Shown: positions 51,547-62,241, numbered from the stretch's first letter. The stretch is DNA of 64,000 nt from Bradyrhizobium glycinis (GCF_016031655.1 NZ_JACCHQ010000009.1:1-64000), one strand, 5' to 3'. The notes: generated by a model not told the origin, from the sequence alone. A program made the numbers and translations.

Positions 51547-54357
51547 CTATTGCCCCAGCCGTTCGATCAGCGCCGGAGCGTGCACCTGGTCGGCCTTGTA
51601 ATTGCCGGTCAGCGTGTACATCACGATGTTGGCGCCGGCGCGGTAGGCGAATTCGCGCTGGCGGGGGTCGCCGCCGGTCACCGGCAGCATGGCCTGTCCG
51701 TCGGGCCGCACCGCCCAGGCACCGGCGAGGTCGTTCGAGGTGATGATGATCGGCGAGACGCCGTCGCCGCCGCGGGCCGGCCGCTGCGCGCTCTCATCGT
51801 CGTCTTCGCGCGGCAAGGTCTCGACCCAGGTCTGGCCGGCGGTGAAGCGGCCGGGGAAGTCGCGCAGCAGGTAGAAGGTCTTGGTCAGTACGTGCTCGCG
51901 CGGCACCGGCTCGAGCTCGGGCACGTCGAGCGAGGACAGGATATCGCGCAGCGTCTGCATGGCCGGGGTCTGCGCCGCGCCGTTGGCGCCGGGCGGTGCC
52001 TCGATCGCGTCGCGGGTGTCGAACAGCACGGTGCCGCCCTGCTTCATGTAGGCGTCGATCTTGTTGATGGCCTCCTGCGGCGGCTTCGGCGCGCCCGGCA
52101 CGATCGGCCAGTAGATCAGCGGGAAGAAGGCGAGCTCGTCGCGTGCGGGATCGACGCCGACGGGATCGCCGGCCTCGAGCGCTGTGCGCTGGGCCAGGAA
52201 CAGCGTCAGCCCGTTCATCCCCGCCTTGACGATCGAATCGACGTCCGCATTGCCCGTGACGACATAGGCGAGGCGGGTCTGTGACACCGACTTCATCGCG
52301 AACTCGTCCGTGACGCCGTCGGCGCGCGACGGCGCCGGCGAGAGCGTCGCGAATCCCGCGAGCAGGGCGAGCACGATCATCGCGGGCGCGGCGCGGCGGC
52401 GTAGCAGCGCGGCAATGCCGCCGCCGAGCACCGCGACGATGATGGCATCGATCAGGAACAGCGCGAGCGCCGTCGACAGCAGCCAGCCGCGCAAATCGCG
52501 CGGCTCGGCGTTAGTATAGGTGGCGTGCCGGGCGCGCAGGCTCGCGGTGTTCAGTGCGGCGATGCGGTCGGCGCTGGCAAGCGTGTTCACGGCGAGCGGT
52601 CCTTCTGCCGGGCCGTAGAAGCCGGGCGGATGATCTGATGTGGCGCGGTCGCGGTAATCCGCAGGAAGCGGCTTTGCAGTCGCGGGCGGCGGACCGAACG
52701 CGCCAAATCCGTCGAGGATGTGCAGCGGTGCCACCGTCTCGGCGGTCGCTTCGCCGGCAACGCCAGCGCCGGGCTTCGAGGTGTAGCCGGACATGTCGAC
52801 CACCCGCCGCAGCATTTCGACGAAGGTGCCCGACATCGGCAGATCCGACCAGCGCATGTCGGCGCTGACGTGGAACAGGCTGACGAGGCCCTTGCCGCGA
52901 TGCTCGCCGGTGACGAGCGGCGTGCCGTCTTCCAGCGAGGCCCAGCTCTTGGTGGCGAGCACGGCGTCGGGCTCGGCCAGCACCTGGCGGCTCACGGTGA
53001 CGTCCTTCGGCACTGCGACGCCGGTGAACGGACCATCGGCTGCGAAAGAGGCGAGATGCTGCGGCTTCTCCCAGGTCAGGCTGCCGCCGAGCGTGCGGCC
53101 ACCCTTGCGCAGCTTGACCGGCACGAGGTCGTCCTCCGCCTGTGCCAGCCGGGGCCCAGCGAACCGCACCAGCACGCCGCCCTGGTCGACCCAGGCATTG
53201 AGGCGTTCGCGCAGCTCGGGGGCGATGGTGCCGACGTCGGCGAGGATGATCATCGGCAGCTTCTGGTCCAGGAACTGCGTGATTCCCTGCTGCGGCGAGC
53301 CTTTGTCGGCGAGCCTGACGTCGGCGAACGGCGCCAGCGCGCGGGTGAGATAGAAGGTCGGCGCCAGCAGCGGCTGCGCGGTCTCGCTGGTCGCGCCCGA
53401 GACGATGCCGATGGCACGGCGGCGCCAGCGCTTGTCGAGCAGCTGCACCGCGCCGGCGGAGCGCTCGCCGGAGATTTCCAGTCGCGTGATGTCGTTGCGC
53501 AGCTCGACCGGCAGCTCGAACGCCGCCTCGGTTTCCTTGTCCTGCGGACCGAACGTATAGCGGGCTTCCCCGATCGGCGAGGCCTTCTGGTCCAGCGCGC
53601 GCACGGTGCCGACCGCGATCCCACTGTCGGTGCGCAGCACCTTCACCGTCATCTTCGCCGCGGCGTTCTCGGCGGCGGCCAGGGCCAGCGGCGAGGCGGT
53701 GCCGCCGTCGAACACGGTCAGGCTGCGATCGCCGATGGTCTTGCCGAGGCCGGCCACGAAGTCCTCGCCGCGGCCGGTGTCGACGCCGTCCGAGAGCCAG
53801 GCGATCTCGCAGTCGCCGGTCACTTTGAGGAAACGGTCGATTGCGGCGAGCGTCTCGACGCGGTCGATCGAATAGGGCTTGGGCGCCAGCTGCCGCAGCG
53901 CGACGCGCGCGGCGCCCGCCGGCATCAGGGTGATGTCGCGGTTCGGCTCGGACAGCGGCACCAATGCGATGCCGCGGCCGTCATTATCGGCATTGGCGAT
54001 CAGCTCGTCGGCGGTCCTGATCCTGACGTCCCAGTGCGATGCGGCGCTCCAGCCGTCGTCGAACATGATCATCAGCGGCGCCTTGCTGCCGGCGACGCCC
54101 GTTTGCGGATTCCAGATCGGGCCGGCGGCGGCGAAGATCACCAGCGCGGCGGCGAGCAGGCGGAGCGCGGTCAGCCACCAAGGCGTCCGCGAGGGCGTCT
54201 CTTCGCGCGGCGTGATGTCGAACAACAGCCGCGTCGGCGGAAACTCGATGCGGCGCGGCCGCGGCGGCATCACGCGCAAGAGCCACCACAGCACGGGCAG
54301 GCTGACGAGGCCGATCAGGAGCAGCGGTTGCGTGAAGGCGAGCGGCAATCCCATCAT
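51547..54357 (-). CDS. BatA-type / DUF4159 membrane protein
   Basis: This 936-residue protein begins with the BatA N-terminal motif (PLAFTQPLLLIGLVSLPVLW, RRIEFPPTRLLFDITPREETPSRTPWW) and two TM helices. A VWA-like region follows (LMIMFDDGWSAASHWDVRI), then a CARDB-like middle, TM helices (LLSTALALFLIDAIIVAVLG) and a C-terminal DUF4159 domain (LAFFPLIYWPIVPGAPKPP, MKQGGTVLFDTRD). Its start overlaps the DUF58 stop by four bases. It belongs to the MoxR-DUF58-Bat system, linked in other bacteria to stress tolerance and metal-cofactor insertion. The exact role here is unknown. Confidence 0.88.
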   Translation of the reverse strand: MMGLPLAFTQPLLLIGLVSLPVLWWLLRVMPPRPRRIEFPPTRLLFDITPREETPSRTPWWLTALRLLAAALVIFAAAGPIWNPQTGVAGSKAPLMIMFDDGWSAASHWDVRIRTADELIANADNDGRGIALVPLSEPNRDITLMPAGAARVALRQLAPKPYSIDRVETLAAIDRFLKVTGDCEIAWLSDGVDTGRGEDFVAGLGKTIGDRSLTVFDGGTASPLALAAAENAAAKMTVKVLRTDSGIAVGTVRALDQKASPIGEARYTFGPQDKETEAAFELPVELRNDITRLEISGERSAGAVQLLDKRWRRRAIGIVSGATSETAQPLLAPTFYLTRALAPFADVRLADKGSPQQGITQFLDQKLPMIILADVGTIAPELRERLNAWVDQGGVLVRFAGPRLAQAEDDLVPVKLRKGGRTLGGSLTWEKPQHLASFAADGPFTGVAVPKDVTVSRQVLAEPDAVLATKSWASLEDGTPLVTGEHRGKGLVSLFHVSADMRWSDLPMSGTFVEMLRRVVDMSGYTSKPGAGVAGEATAETVAPLHILDGFGAFGPPPATAKPLPADYRDRATSDHPPGFYGPAEGPLAVNTLASADRIAALNTASLRARHATYTNAEPRDLRGWLLSTALALFLIDAIIVAVLGGGIAALLRRRAAPAMIVLALLAGFATLSPAPSRADGVTDEFAMKSVSQTRLAYVVTGNADVDSIVKAGMNGLTLFLAQRTALEAGDPVGVDPARDELAFFPLIYWPIVPGAPKPPQEAINKIDAYMKQGGTVLFDTRDAIEAPPGANGAAQTPAMQTLRDILSSLDVPELEPVPREHVLTKTFYLLRDFPGRFTAGQTWVETLPREDDDESAQRPARGGDGVSPIIITSNDLAGAWAVRPDGQAMLPVTGGDPRQREFAYRAGANIVMYTLTGNYKADQVHAPALIERLGQ

Positions 54358-55297
54358 GCGGCCGGCCCCGCCTTGATCGTCGTGGTGCGCGCGCCCGACT
54401 TGCTCACCTGCATGCCCGCATGCAGGAACAGCAAGAGCTCGGCGGCGGAGCGGTCGGTCGCGTGCGTCGTGAAAAGCCAGTCGAGCTTGTTGGTCTCGGC
54501 GCGGATCTGGTCGCGGTGCAGCGCGAGCCGCGCGGTGTAGTCCTGCGCCCAGCTCTCGGCGCGACCGGCGGTGATCACGCCGAAGCCTTCGGGCTCGACG
54601 AACTCGACGCGGCCCGAATAGGGAAAGGACTCCTCGGCCGGATCGACCACCTGCACCAGCGTGCCGTGCGCGCCGGAACTGGAGAGCCCGGCGAGCATCG
54701 TCCTGATCTCGGCGATCGGCGACCAGAAATCCGACAGCACGATGATCTCGGCGAGCGCGGCCGGAACGAAGGACGGCGGCAGGCTGAGGCGGTCGGCATC
54801 GTCATGCAGCATCGCCTGCGCCATCCTGTCGATGACGCTGCGGCTTGCGGTCGGCGCCATCAGCCCGGGAATGCCGACGCGTTCGCCGCCGGCGACGAGC
54901 AGCTCGGCCAGTGCGAAGGCGACGATCAGCGTCCGCTCGAGCTTGGACTCGCGCGCGGTCTTCGAGGCGAACGCCATGGAGGGCGAGCGGTCCGGCCAGA
55001 TCCAGACCGTGTGCGCGGCTTCCCATTCCAGCTCGCGCACATACAGATGGTCGTCGCGCGCCGAGCGGCGCCAATCGACGTTCTGCGACGGTTCGCCCGA
55101 CACGAAGCGGCGGTACTGCCAGAAATTTTCGCCCGAGCCGGCGCGGCGCCGTCCATGCAAGCCGTGGATGACGTTGGCGGCGATGCGGCGGGCTTCCAAC
55201 ACTAGGCGCGGCAACGAAGCGGCGAGCGTGCGGCTTTCGCCATCGGCACGTCGGATCGCCAATATCTCCTTCGCTGCCCGCCCGTTCTCCGCTGCCA

Positions 55298-55301
<4 letters not shown>
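54354..55301 (-). CDS. DUF58 domain protein
   Basis: This 315-residue cytoplasmic protein has the DUF58 core: GSGENFWQYRRFVSGEPSQNVDWRRSARDDHLYVRELEWE, followed by a VWA-like fold (IVLSDFWSPIAEIRTMLAGL). DUF58 proteins adjoin MoxR ATPases and are thought to be the partner that carries substrates. It overlaps moxR by ATGA upstream and the BatA/DUF4159 gene by ATGA downstream. The strict gene order supports a multi-protein complex. Confidence 0.93.
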
Positions 55302-56296
<995 letters not shown>

Positions 56297-56562
56297 TCGC
56301 TTGCTCCTTCAGCCTGCCACGCGGCTTGCTTGCATCGTCAGCACGTCACGTCAGGTCATCACGCCAGATCATGGGCCCCATGCTAGACTTGCAGGAAGGC
56401 CATGTATTCGTTGAATTAACCTATCCCCACCTTATCGGCTTCGGGTTATGTACGGCATCACGAAGTGGCGACCTCCACACCGGACTTTTCCGGATGGAAC
56501 CGCGCACCTAAGTACAACGTAGACCTGCACCAATCGTGCCAATCACAAAGTCAGGGCAAACC

Positions 56563-57174
56563 ATGGCGAACCAAGGGCAGAGCGCCGATCGCGGTCTTGA
56601 GGGGCTGACTGCCGCCGCCAAAAGCGCTGCCAGTACCGAAGGCGCCAAAAAGGGCCTGCCTCCGGTGCATCTGTGGAATCCGCCGTTTTGCGGCGATCTC
56701 GACATCCGAATCGCCTCCGATGGTACTTGGTTCTACATGGGGACGCCAATCGGGCGTCCCGCCCTGGTGCGGCTGTTTTCGACCATCCTCAAGCGCGAGG
56801 GCGACAAGCATTTCCTGGTCACTCCGGTGGAGAAGGTCGGCATCCGCGTCGACGATGCGCCGTTCATGGCGGTCGAGATGCAGACGGACGGCGAGGGCAG
56901 CCATCGCGTGCTGCGCTTCCGCACCAATGTCGACGACTGGGTCACCTGCGACGCGGCACACCGGCTGCGTTTCGAGCAGGCCGAGGATGGCGCGCTGACG
57001 CCCTACTTGCACGTCCGCGCCGACCTCTGGGCCAAGGTGACGCGCGCGCTCTATTACGATCTGGTTGACATGGGCGAGGAGCGGATGGTCGATGGCCAGC
57101 CGATGTTCGGTGTCGAATCGGCCGGCGAGTTCTTCGCCATGGCCGATGCGGAGCAGGTGAGGGCGGCGCTTTGA
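56563..57174 (+). CDS. DUF1285 family protein
   Basis: This 203-residue cytoplasmic protein has an unstructured Ala-rich start, then HLWNPPFCGDLDIRIASDGTWFYMGTPIGRPALVRLFSTIL, the DUF1285 hallmark. Its second half has beta-rich features (VLRFRTNVDDWVTC, DLWAKVTRALYYDLV). I chose ATG 56563 (MANQGQS); 56536 is weaker. It is the first gene of a five-gene operon leading into cca. The family function is unknown, but it is often next to NUDIX and MoxR genes. Confidence 0.9.
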   Translation: MANQGQSADRGLEGLTAAAKSAASTEGAKKGLPPVHLWNPPFCGDLDIRIASDGTWFYMGTPIGRPALVRLFSTILKREGDKHFLVTPVEKVGIRVDDAPFMAVEMQTDGEGSHRVLRFRTNVDDWVTCDAAHRLRFEQAEDGALTPYLHVRADLWAKVTRALYYDLVDMGEERMVDGQPMFGVESAGEFFAMADAEQVRAAL

Positions 57175-57848
57175 ATCTGAACAACCCCATCCTGACGAAC
57201 GAGCCGGTCGCGCTTGGCGCTGCGGATTTCTTCGCCCGCTCCAGGGCGCGGCTCGGCTTCGACGTGCCGCCCGGCCTCTATGATCCCAACATCATCCCCA
57301 CCTCGGGCGATCCCGGCACCGACAAGATGCTCGAGATCATCGCGCGCGAGCAGCCGGTGCGCCCGGCGGCGGTCCTGATCGCGGTGGTCGATCATCCCGA
57401 GCCCACCATCCTCCTGACGCAGCGCTCGGCGCATCTCAACGACCATGCCGGCCAGATCGCCTTTCCCGGCGGCAAGATCGACGCGACCGATGCCTCGCCG
57501 CTGGATGCGGCGCTGCGCGAGGCCGAGGAGGAGGTCGGGCTGTCGCGCGACTTCGTCGAGCCGCTCGGCTATCTCGATCTCTACGGCACCGGCTTCGGCT
57601 TCCGCATCCTGCCGACGGTGGCGAAGGTCAGGCCGGGCTTTTCGCTCAGCATCAATCATTCCGAGGTTGATGATGCATTCGAGGTGCCGCTATCCTTCCT
57701 GATGAATCCGGTGAACCACCAGGTGCACAGCAAGGAATTCCGCGGCACGCCGCGGTCCTATTACGCGATGCCGTTCGCGGAACGCTACATTTGGGGTGCG
57801 ACGGCCGGAATGCTGCGTGTGCTGTATGAGCGGATCTATTCATCATGA
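57171..57848 (+). CDS. CoA pyrophosphatase-like NUDIX hydrolase
   Basis: This 225-residue hydrolase of the YeaB/NudL type splits CoA into phosphopantetheine and 3',5'-ADP. It has the UPF0035 motif LTQRSAHLNDHAGQIAFPGG followed by the Nudix box GGKIDATDASPLDAALREAE and EEVGL. The start is TTG 57171, whose TTGA overlaps the DUF1285 stop, a coupled start. It is 225 residues, within the family range. A second NUDIX gene lies at 40534. Confidence 0.9.
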   Translation: MNLNNPILTNEPVALGAADFFARSRARLGFDVPPGLYDPNIIPTSGDPGTDKMLEIIAREQPVRPAAVLIAVVDHPEPTILLTQRSAHLNDHAGQIAFPGGKIDATDASPLDAALREAEEEVGLSRDFVEPLGYLDLYGTGFGFRILPTVAKVRPGFSLSINHSEVDDAFEVPLSFLMNPVNHQVHSKEFRGTPRSYYAMPFAERYIWGATAGMLRVLYERIYSS

Positions 57849-58108
57849 TCCGGGCGGTTCTGACCGAGATCGGAATCTTCCTCATCCCCTTTGCCGTCTA
57901 TGCGCTGTTCCTGGCCGCCACGCGCTCCGGCCTGTTCGCACGCTCGTCCTGGCCGGTCGCGATCGTCGCACGTCTCTTGCTGGTCGCGCTCGCGCTTGTC
58001 ATCGTCGGCCTGATCGGGCTGGCGCATTTCTCCGGCGCGCCGCCGGATTCGACCTACGTCCCCGCCCATATCGAGAACGGCAAGCTCGTGCCGGGCGTGG
58101 AAAAATAG
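57845..58108 (+). CDS. Small DUF6111 membrane protein
   Basis: This 87-residue protein has two TM helices (IGIFLIPFAVYALFLAATRS, ARLLLVALALVIVGLIGLAH) and a periplasmic tail with DSTYVPAHIENGKLVPG, the DUF6111 pattern. It overlaps the NUDIX stop by ATGA and precedes cca by 10 bases. Its function is unknown. Confidence 0.85.
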   Translation: MIRAVLTEIGIFLIPFAVYALFLAATRSGLFARSSWPVAIVARLLLVALALVIVGLIGLAHFSGAPPDSTYVPAHIENGKLVPGVEK

Positions 58109-58118
58109 GGGCGGGCCG

Positions 58119-59375
58119 ATGAGCGCGGAGCCTTTACTCGCCGATGCGCCCTGGCTGACCGCAGGCGGGACCGCGCGCGTCCTGGCGCTGCTCGGCACCG
58201 ATGGCGAGGAGGCGCGGGTGGTCGGGGGCGCCGTGCGCAATGCACTGCTCGGCCTTGCGCCGGGTGACATCGACATCGCGACCACGGCGCTGCCGGACGA
58301 GGTGATCCGGCGTGCCAAGGCTGCGGGCATCAAGAGCGTGCCGACGGGCATCGACCACGGCACGGTCACGCTGGTGATCGATGCCCACCCCTATGAAGTC
58401 ACGACGCTGCGCGAGGACACCGAGACCTTCGGCCGCAAGGCCAAGGTCGCGTTCGGCCGCGATTGGGTCAAGGATGCCGAGCGGCGCGACTTCACCATGA
58501 ACGGCCTGTCGGTCGATGTGCGCGGCGTCGTCTACGACTATGTCGGCGGCATCAACGACGCCAAAGCGCGGCGCGTGCGCTTCATCGGCGATCCCGACCA
58601 GCGCATCGCCGAGGATTATCTGCGCATCCTGCGCTTCTTCCGCATCCACGCCGCCTTCGGCGCCGGCGAGCCCGACCGCGAGGGCTATCTTGCCTGCATT
58701 CGGGGACGCGCGGGCCTTGCCAGCCTGTCGGCCGAGCGGGTGCGCATGGAGATGCTCAAGCTGCTGGTCGCCGGCGGTGCGGCTGCGGCCGTGCGGGCCA
58801 TGGCCGAGGGCGGATTACTGCAAACGCTGATCGGCGGCGTCGTCTATACGGGTCCCCTGGACACGATGATCGCGATCGAGCGCGAGCTCGGGCTCAGCCC
58901 CAGCAGCACGCGGCGCCTGGCCGCGCTCTCGGTCGCCGTCACCGAAGACGCCAAGCGCCTCGCCGTGCGCCTGCGGCTCTCCAATGCCGAGGCCAAGGCG
59001 CTGGATTCGATGGGGCACCGCTGGTGGCGCTTTGCCACCAAGGACGAAGCCAAGGCACGGCGGTTGCTGTACCGGCTCGGGCCCGAGCGCTATCACGACC
59101 GCGTATTGCTGGGCTGGGCGCGCGCCGCCGCTGACGTGCATTCGCCGCGCTGGCGCGCGCTCGCCGAGCTGCCGCAGCGCTGGACCGCACCGAAATTTCC
59201 GCTGAAGGCCGCCGACTTCATCGCCCGCGGTCTCGCCGAAGGACCTGCGCTCGGCCATGTGCTGACGCTCGCCGAGGACGCTTGGCTCGCGGCGGATTTC
59301 CCACTAGAGGAAGCCGCACTCGCTGCCATCGCCGATCAAGCCGTAGCCCGCGTCAAGCGCGACCAGAAAGATTGA
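58119..59375 (+). CDS. cca: CCA tRNA nucleotidyltransferase
   Basis: This enzyme adds or repairs the 3' CCA end of tRNA. In 418 residues it has the class II head with VVGGAVRNALLG, the catalytic GDIDIAT, DFTMNGLSVDVRG, then the neck (ADYLRILRFFRIHAAF-like AEDYLRILRFF) and helical C terminus. ATG 58119 is seven bases past GGGGCGG. It is central to the DUF1285-NUDIX-DUF6111-cca-TauE operon. Its stop overlaps the next gene's TTG start. Confidence 0.95.
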   Translation: MSAEPLLADAPWLTAGGTARVLALLGTDGEEARVVGGAVRNALLGLAPGDIDIATTALPDEVIRRAKAAGIKSVPTGIDHGTVTLVIDAHPYEVTTLREDTETFGRKAKVAFGRDWVKDAERRDFTMNGLSVDVRGVVYDYVGGINDAKARRVRFIGDPDQRIAEDYLRILRFFRIHAAFGAGEPDREGYLACIRGRAGLASLSAERVRMEMLKLLVAGGAAAAVRAMAEGGLLQTLIGGVVYTGPLDTMIAIERELGLSPSSTRRLAALSVAVTEDAKRLAVRLRLSNAEAKALDSMGHRWWRFATKDEAKARRLLYRLGPERYHDRVLLGWARAAADVHSPRWRALAELPQRWTAPKFPLKAADFIARGLAEGPALGHVLTLAEDAWLAADFPLEEAALAAIADQAVARVKRDQKD

Positions 59376-60142
59376 CCATCGTCTCAGGCTTCGCCGATAT
59401 CTCGCTTGTCCAGCTTCTGCTGGTCGCCGCGATGGCGTTGTTTGCTTCGATCATCGGCGGTCTCGCCGGCTACGGCACCGGCGCGCTGATGCCCCTGGTG
59501 CTGGTGCCGCTGGTCGGCGCCGAGCCCGTCGTACCGATCATCGCGATCTCCGCGATGCTGACCAATGCGAGCCGCGCGCTTGCCTATGTCCGCCATGCCG
59601 ACCGCCGCCGCGCAGCTATCGTGCTGGCCTGCGCAGGCTTGACCACCGCCCTCGGCGCCTATGGCTACACCCGCCTCACCAATGCCGGCGCGGCGCTCGT
59701 GATCGGCACCATGCTGATCCTGAGCGTGCCGCTGCGCCGCGTGCTCCGCCGCCGCGCAGTGAAGATCGGCGACGCCGGCCTTGCCGCCGGCTCGGTCGGC
59801 TATGGCGTCCTGGTCGGCGGCACCTCGGGCTCCGGCGTGATCCTGCTCTCGCTGTTGATGGCCGCAGGGCTCGAAGGCGCCGCCGTGGTCGCGACCGATG
59901 CGATGATCTCGCTCGGCACCGGCCTGATCAAGATCTCGGTGTTCGGCCTCGCCGGCGCCGTCACCGCGCAGGTGCTCGCCTTGGCGCTGCTGATCGGCGG
60001 CATGGCCGTGCCCGGCGCGTTCCTGGCGAAGGCTTTCGTCGAACGGATGCCGGTGCAGATTCACACGGCGATCCTCGATGCCGCCGTAATCACCGGCGGG
60101 CTGGTGATGACCGCGGCGGCGGCGAGGCAGCTGGTCGTGTAG
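59372..60142 (+). CDS. TauE/SafE-family membrane transporter
   Basis: This 256-residue protein has about eight TM helices: FADISLVQLLLVAAMALFAS, GGLAGYGTGALMPLVLVPLV, VIGTMLILSVPL and a second half (GGTSGSGVILLSLLMAAGLE, GGMAVPGAFLAKAFVERMP). TauE/SafE members move sulfite, sulfonates or other anions. The start is TTG 59372, overlapping the cca stop (TTGA), which is coupled and lacks an alternative in-frame ATG before the first helix. A second TauE-type protein lies at 44216-45046, with low similarity by eye. Confidence 0.87.
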   Translation: MTIVSGFADISLVQLLLVAAMALFASIIGGLAGYGTGALMPLVLVPLVGAEPVVPIIAISAMLTNASRALAYVRHADRRRAAIVLACAGLTTALGAYGYTRLTNAGAALVIGTMLILSVPLRRVLRRRAVKIGDAGLAAGSVGYGVLVGGTSGSGVILLSLLMAAGLEGAAVVATDAMISLGTGLIKISVFGLAGAVTAQVLALALLIGGMAVPGAFLAKAFVERMPVQIHTAILDAAVITGGLVMTAAAARQLVV

Positions 60143-60258
60143 ATTCCATTCCGCCGCGGCGCAGTCTCGTGTTCCCAAACCCAGGTCGTGCTATCCCCTT
60201 CCAGGAGGTTAGCCTGTCACCATATGCGGGCTGGAAATCTTCACCTCCAGGAAACGCA

Positions 60259-60612
60259 ATGAAAGCACCCGCAAATCTCGCCGAGAAGCTTGCAACGTTC
60301 ACCGATCGCTTCTCCCCGCGCACGGTCGCGACCTATAACGACAACGACATCATGGTGGCCAAGCTCGAGGGGCCATTTCATTGGCACAAGCACGAGGACA
60401 CGGACGACTTCTTTCTCGTGCTCAGCGGGACGCTCGACATCGAACTGCGGGACCGCACGGTCACCCTCAACCCCGGCGAGGTTTTTGTCGTGCCGAAGGG
60501 CGTTGAGCACCGACCGGTGGCGCATGGGGAAGTGCACATCCTCCTGATCGAGCCGACGGGGACGCCGAATTCGGGAGACAAGACTACGGCGGCGCCTCGT
60601 ATCCTCGTCTGA
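60259..60612 (+). CDS. Cupin-domain protein
   Basis: This 117-residue single-domain cupin has motif 1 GPFHWHKHEDTDDFFLVLSG (metal ligands H, H, E) and motif 2 NPGEVFVVPKGVEHRPVA (His). Such proteins bind a metal and act as small-molecule enzymes or sensors. I chose ATG 60259 with AGGAAA upstream; the in-frame start at 60169 lacks a ribosome site. It stands alone and its ligand is unknown. Confidence 0.9.
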   Translation: MKAPANLAEKLATFTDRFSPRTVATYNDNDIMVAKLEGPFHWHKHEDTDDFFLVLSGTLDIELRDRTVTLNPGEVFVVPKGVEHRPVAHGEVHILLIEPTGTPNSGDKTTAAPRILV

Positions 60613-60673
60613 TCAACCGCGCCCGTCATCAGGGAAGCGCTCGGCTCTCGCGAGAATGCACTCCGAGAAGTGC

Positions 60674-60868
60674 CTACTCCTCGTCATCATCTTCGTCTTC
60701 GTCGTCCTCTTCCACCTGCACGAGCACGGCGAGCGGCAGCGTCTCGCGGAACAGGTCGCCTTCCATGCCCATCCACAGGCACAGCGCCTCGTTGTCCTTC
60801 ACCTCCGCGACGGTCAGCGGCTGACCGCCGGATTTCAGCATGACGACATCGCCGGCCTTCAGATCCAT
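60674..60868 (-). CDS. YodC-like small protein (DUF2158)
   Basis: This 64-residue protein has the YodC core (MDLKAGDVVMLKSGGQPLTV, ALCLWMGMEGDLF) and a very acidic tail (VEEDDEDEDDDEE). Members have an SH3-like beta barrel and no known activity. The acidic tail is an extension beyond the usual YodC length. It lies alone on the minus strand. Confidence 0.88.
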   Translation of the reverse strand: MDLKAGDVVMLKSGGQPLTVAEVKDNEALCLWMGMEGDLFRETLPLAVLVQVEEDDEDEDDDEE

Positions 60869-60971
60869 GGATTGTCCTTTCGAGTTGATCGACGAGGCCG
60901 ACGCTAACAGCCCGTCATGACAGGCCGATCACGCCGGCTGCCGGTGCCGAAAGGTGTCTCCGCGGTACGGC

Positions 60972-62021
60972 TCAGCTGCGCTCGCTCGTGACCGGCTGGT
61001 TCGGCAGGCATTGGTTGCTGAAATAGCCGATGACATCGCGCGCGAACGGAACATGGCAGAAGAAGCCGGTGGGACGGTATCGCACCCTGATGCGATCCAG
61101 CTGCGCCATGGTCAGTGTCATGAACGCGTCCAGCCGGCGGGCCTGAAGCTGCAGCCGGTGCTCGTTAGTGTCGCGCGGCTTCTCGAGCTTGCGATCATTG
61201 GCGCCATCGTTGCCGGAGGCCGGCGCCTGCAACGCATTCGGCTGGCCGCGGAGCACCTCGAAGCAATGGTGCATCACCAGGACGTGGTGCTTGGCGCTCC
61301 ACCAGTTGATGACCAGGACTTTCTGCAACGCATCGATCTCGCCATCCGCCCGCCTGGCACAGAGGTTGACGTAGGATTTGAGCCCGTTGGCCGTCGGGTC
61401 GTTGCACAATTCGTCGCTGGGGCGTCCCGGATCGGCGCCATTGTAGATCGCACCCTTGAACTGCGGAAGGTTGGCTTCGGAATCGCAATCGAAATTATAC
61501 TTGGTGAGCTGCGTTGCCGTCAGGGGATCCTGGTCGAGCGTGTGCTCCGCGGCCGGATCGCGCCCGAGGTCGCTGGGCCAGTCGATGTAGATCTCCGCCT
61601 TGCGCGCGAAGATGGCGCCGTTCCGCCGCAGCGACGTGCGCGCCTTCCAATAGTCCGAGAGCGAGTCGAGCGTCTTGGAGTCCACCGGAACGAAAGCAGG
61701 GCTTGCCTGCGCCTTCAGCGAGCCGAACTGCTCGCGCAGCATGATCTCCTGCTGGATCTGCACGTCGGCGAAGGCATCCGAGATCTCGATGAAGGTCTCG
61801 GTCGCCTTCTGCATGTCCGCCTTGGCCTGCTCGCCGACCTTCTGCTCATAGGAATTCAAGTACTGGAAATATCCGCCGAGGAAGCCGGTCAGCAGGGTCA
61901 CGGCCGTCAGTCCCTTGGTGACCGAGAGGCGGCTGTCCCAGGATTGAATTCTCTGCCAGATGCCCGCCGTCTTCACCGGGGATCGCGTGCGCGCTGCCTG
62001 CTTTGGAAGGTCCTGCTCCAT
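60972..62021 (-). CDS. Unrecognised single-span membrane protein
   Basis: This 349-residue protein has a short cytoplasmic N terminus, one TM helix (LTAVTLLTGFLGGYFQYL) and a large outer domain of helical and Cys-containing segments (FDCDSEANLPQF, GADPGRPSDELCNDPTANG, VMHHCFEVLRGQPNAL, ATGFFCHVPFARDV-like GFFCHVPF). ATG 62021 has GGAGG about six bases upstream; 62048 is weaker. The region after the TM is coiled-coil-like (VGEQAKADMQKATETFIEIS), suggesting oligomerisation. It matches no family I can name. It stands alone, so no role is inferred. Confidence 0.7.
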   Translation of the reverse strand: MEQDLPKQAARTRSPVKTAGIWQRIQSWDSRLSVTKGLTAVTLLTGFLGGYFQYLNSYEQKVGEQAKADMQKATETFIEISDAFADVQIQQEIMLREQFGSLKAQASPAFVPVDSKTLDSLSDYWKARTSLRRNGAIFARKAEIYIDWPSDLGRDPAAEHTLDQDPLTATQLTKYNFDCDSEANLPQFKGAIYNGADPGRPSDELCNDPTANGLKSYVNLCARRADGEIDALQKVLVINWWSAKHHVLVMHHCFEVLRGQPNALQAPASGNDGANDRKLEKPRDTNEHRLQLQARRLDAFMTLTMAQLDRIRVRYRPTGFFCHVPFARDVIGYFSNQCLPNQPVTSERS

Positions 62022-62241
62022 TGTCGCCTCCAACTCACCACGCCCCATGGCGCGAGGCTACCGCAATCCCGGATTGCGGCTTGTGAAGCATTTCACTTCA
62101 AGTGAGGCAGGTGGGCTGCCGGATCTCAGGCGGCGGCAGCTTGGCGAGCGAGCGGCGAGGGTGTCTGGACCACCTCCCACGCGATGCGCCTGCGCGGAAC
62201 GTCGCCTTGAATTCACGGTCGGCATCATCTAGTTTTTCGGC

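Noticed and set aside
49350..51743. 797-codon plus-strand frame opposite the VWA-like membrane protein
   Set aside because: It shows His/Arg/Gln-rich shadow composition and overlaps a gene with clear TM and MIDAS-like motifs on the other strand.
52720..54540. 606-codon plus-strand frame opposite the BatA/DUF4159 gene
   Set aside because: It is an antisense shadow with no recognisable domain.
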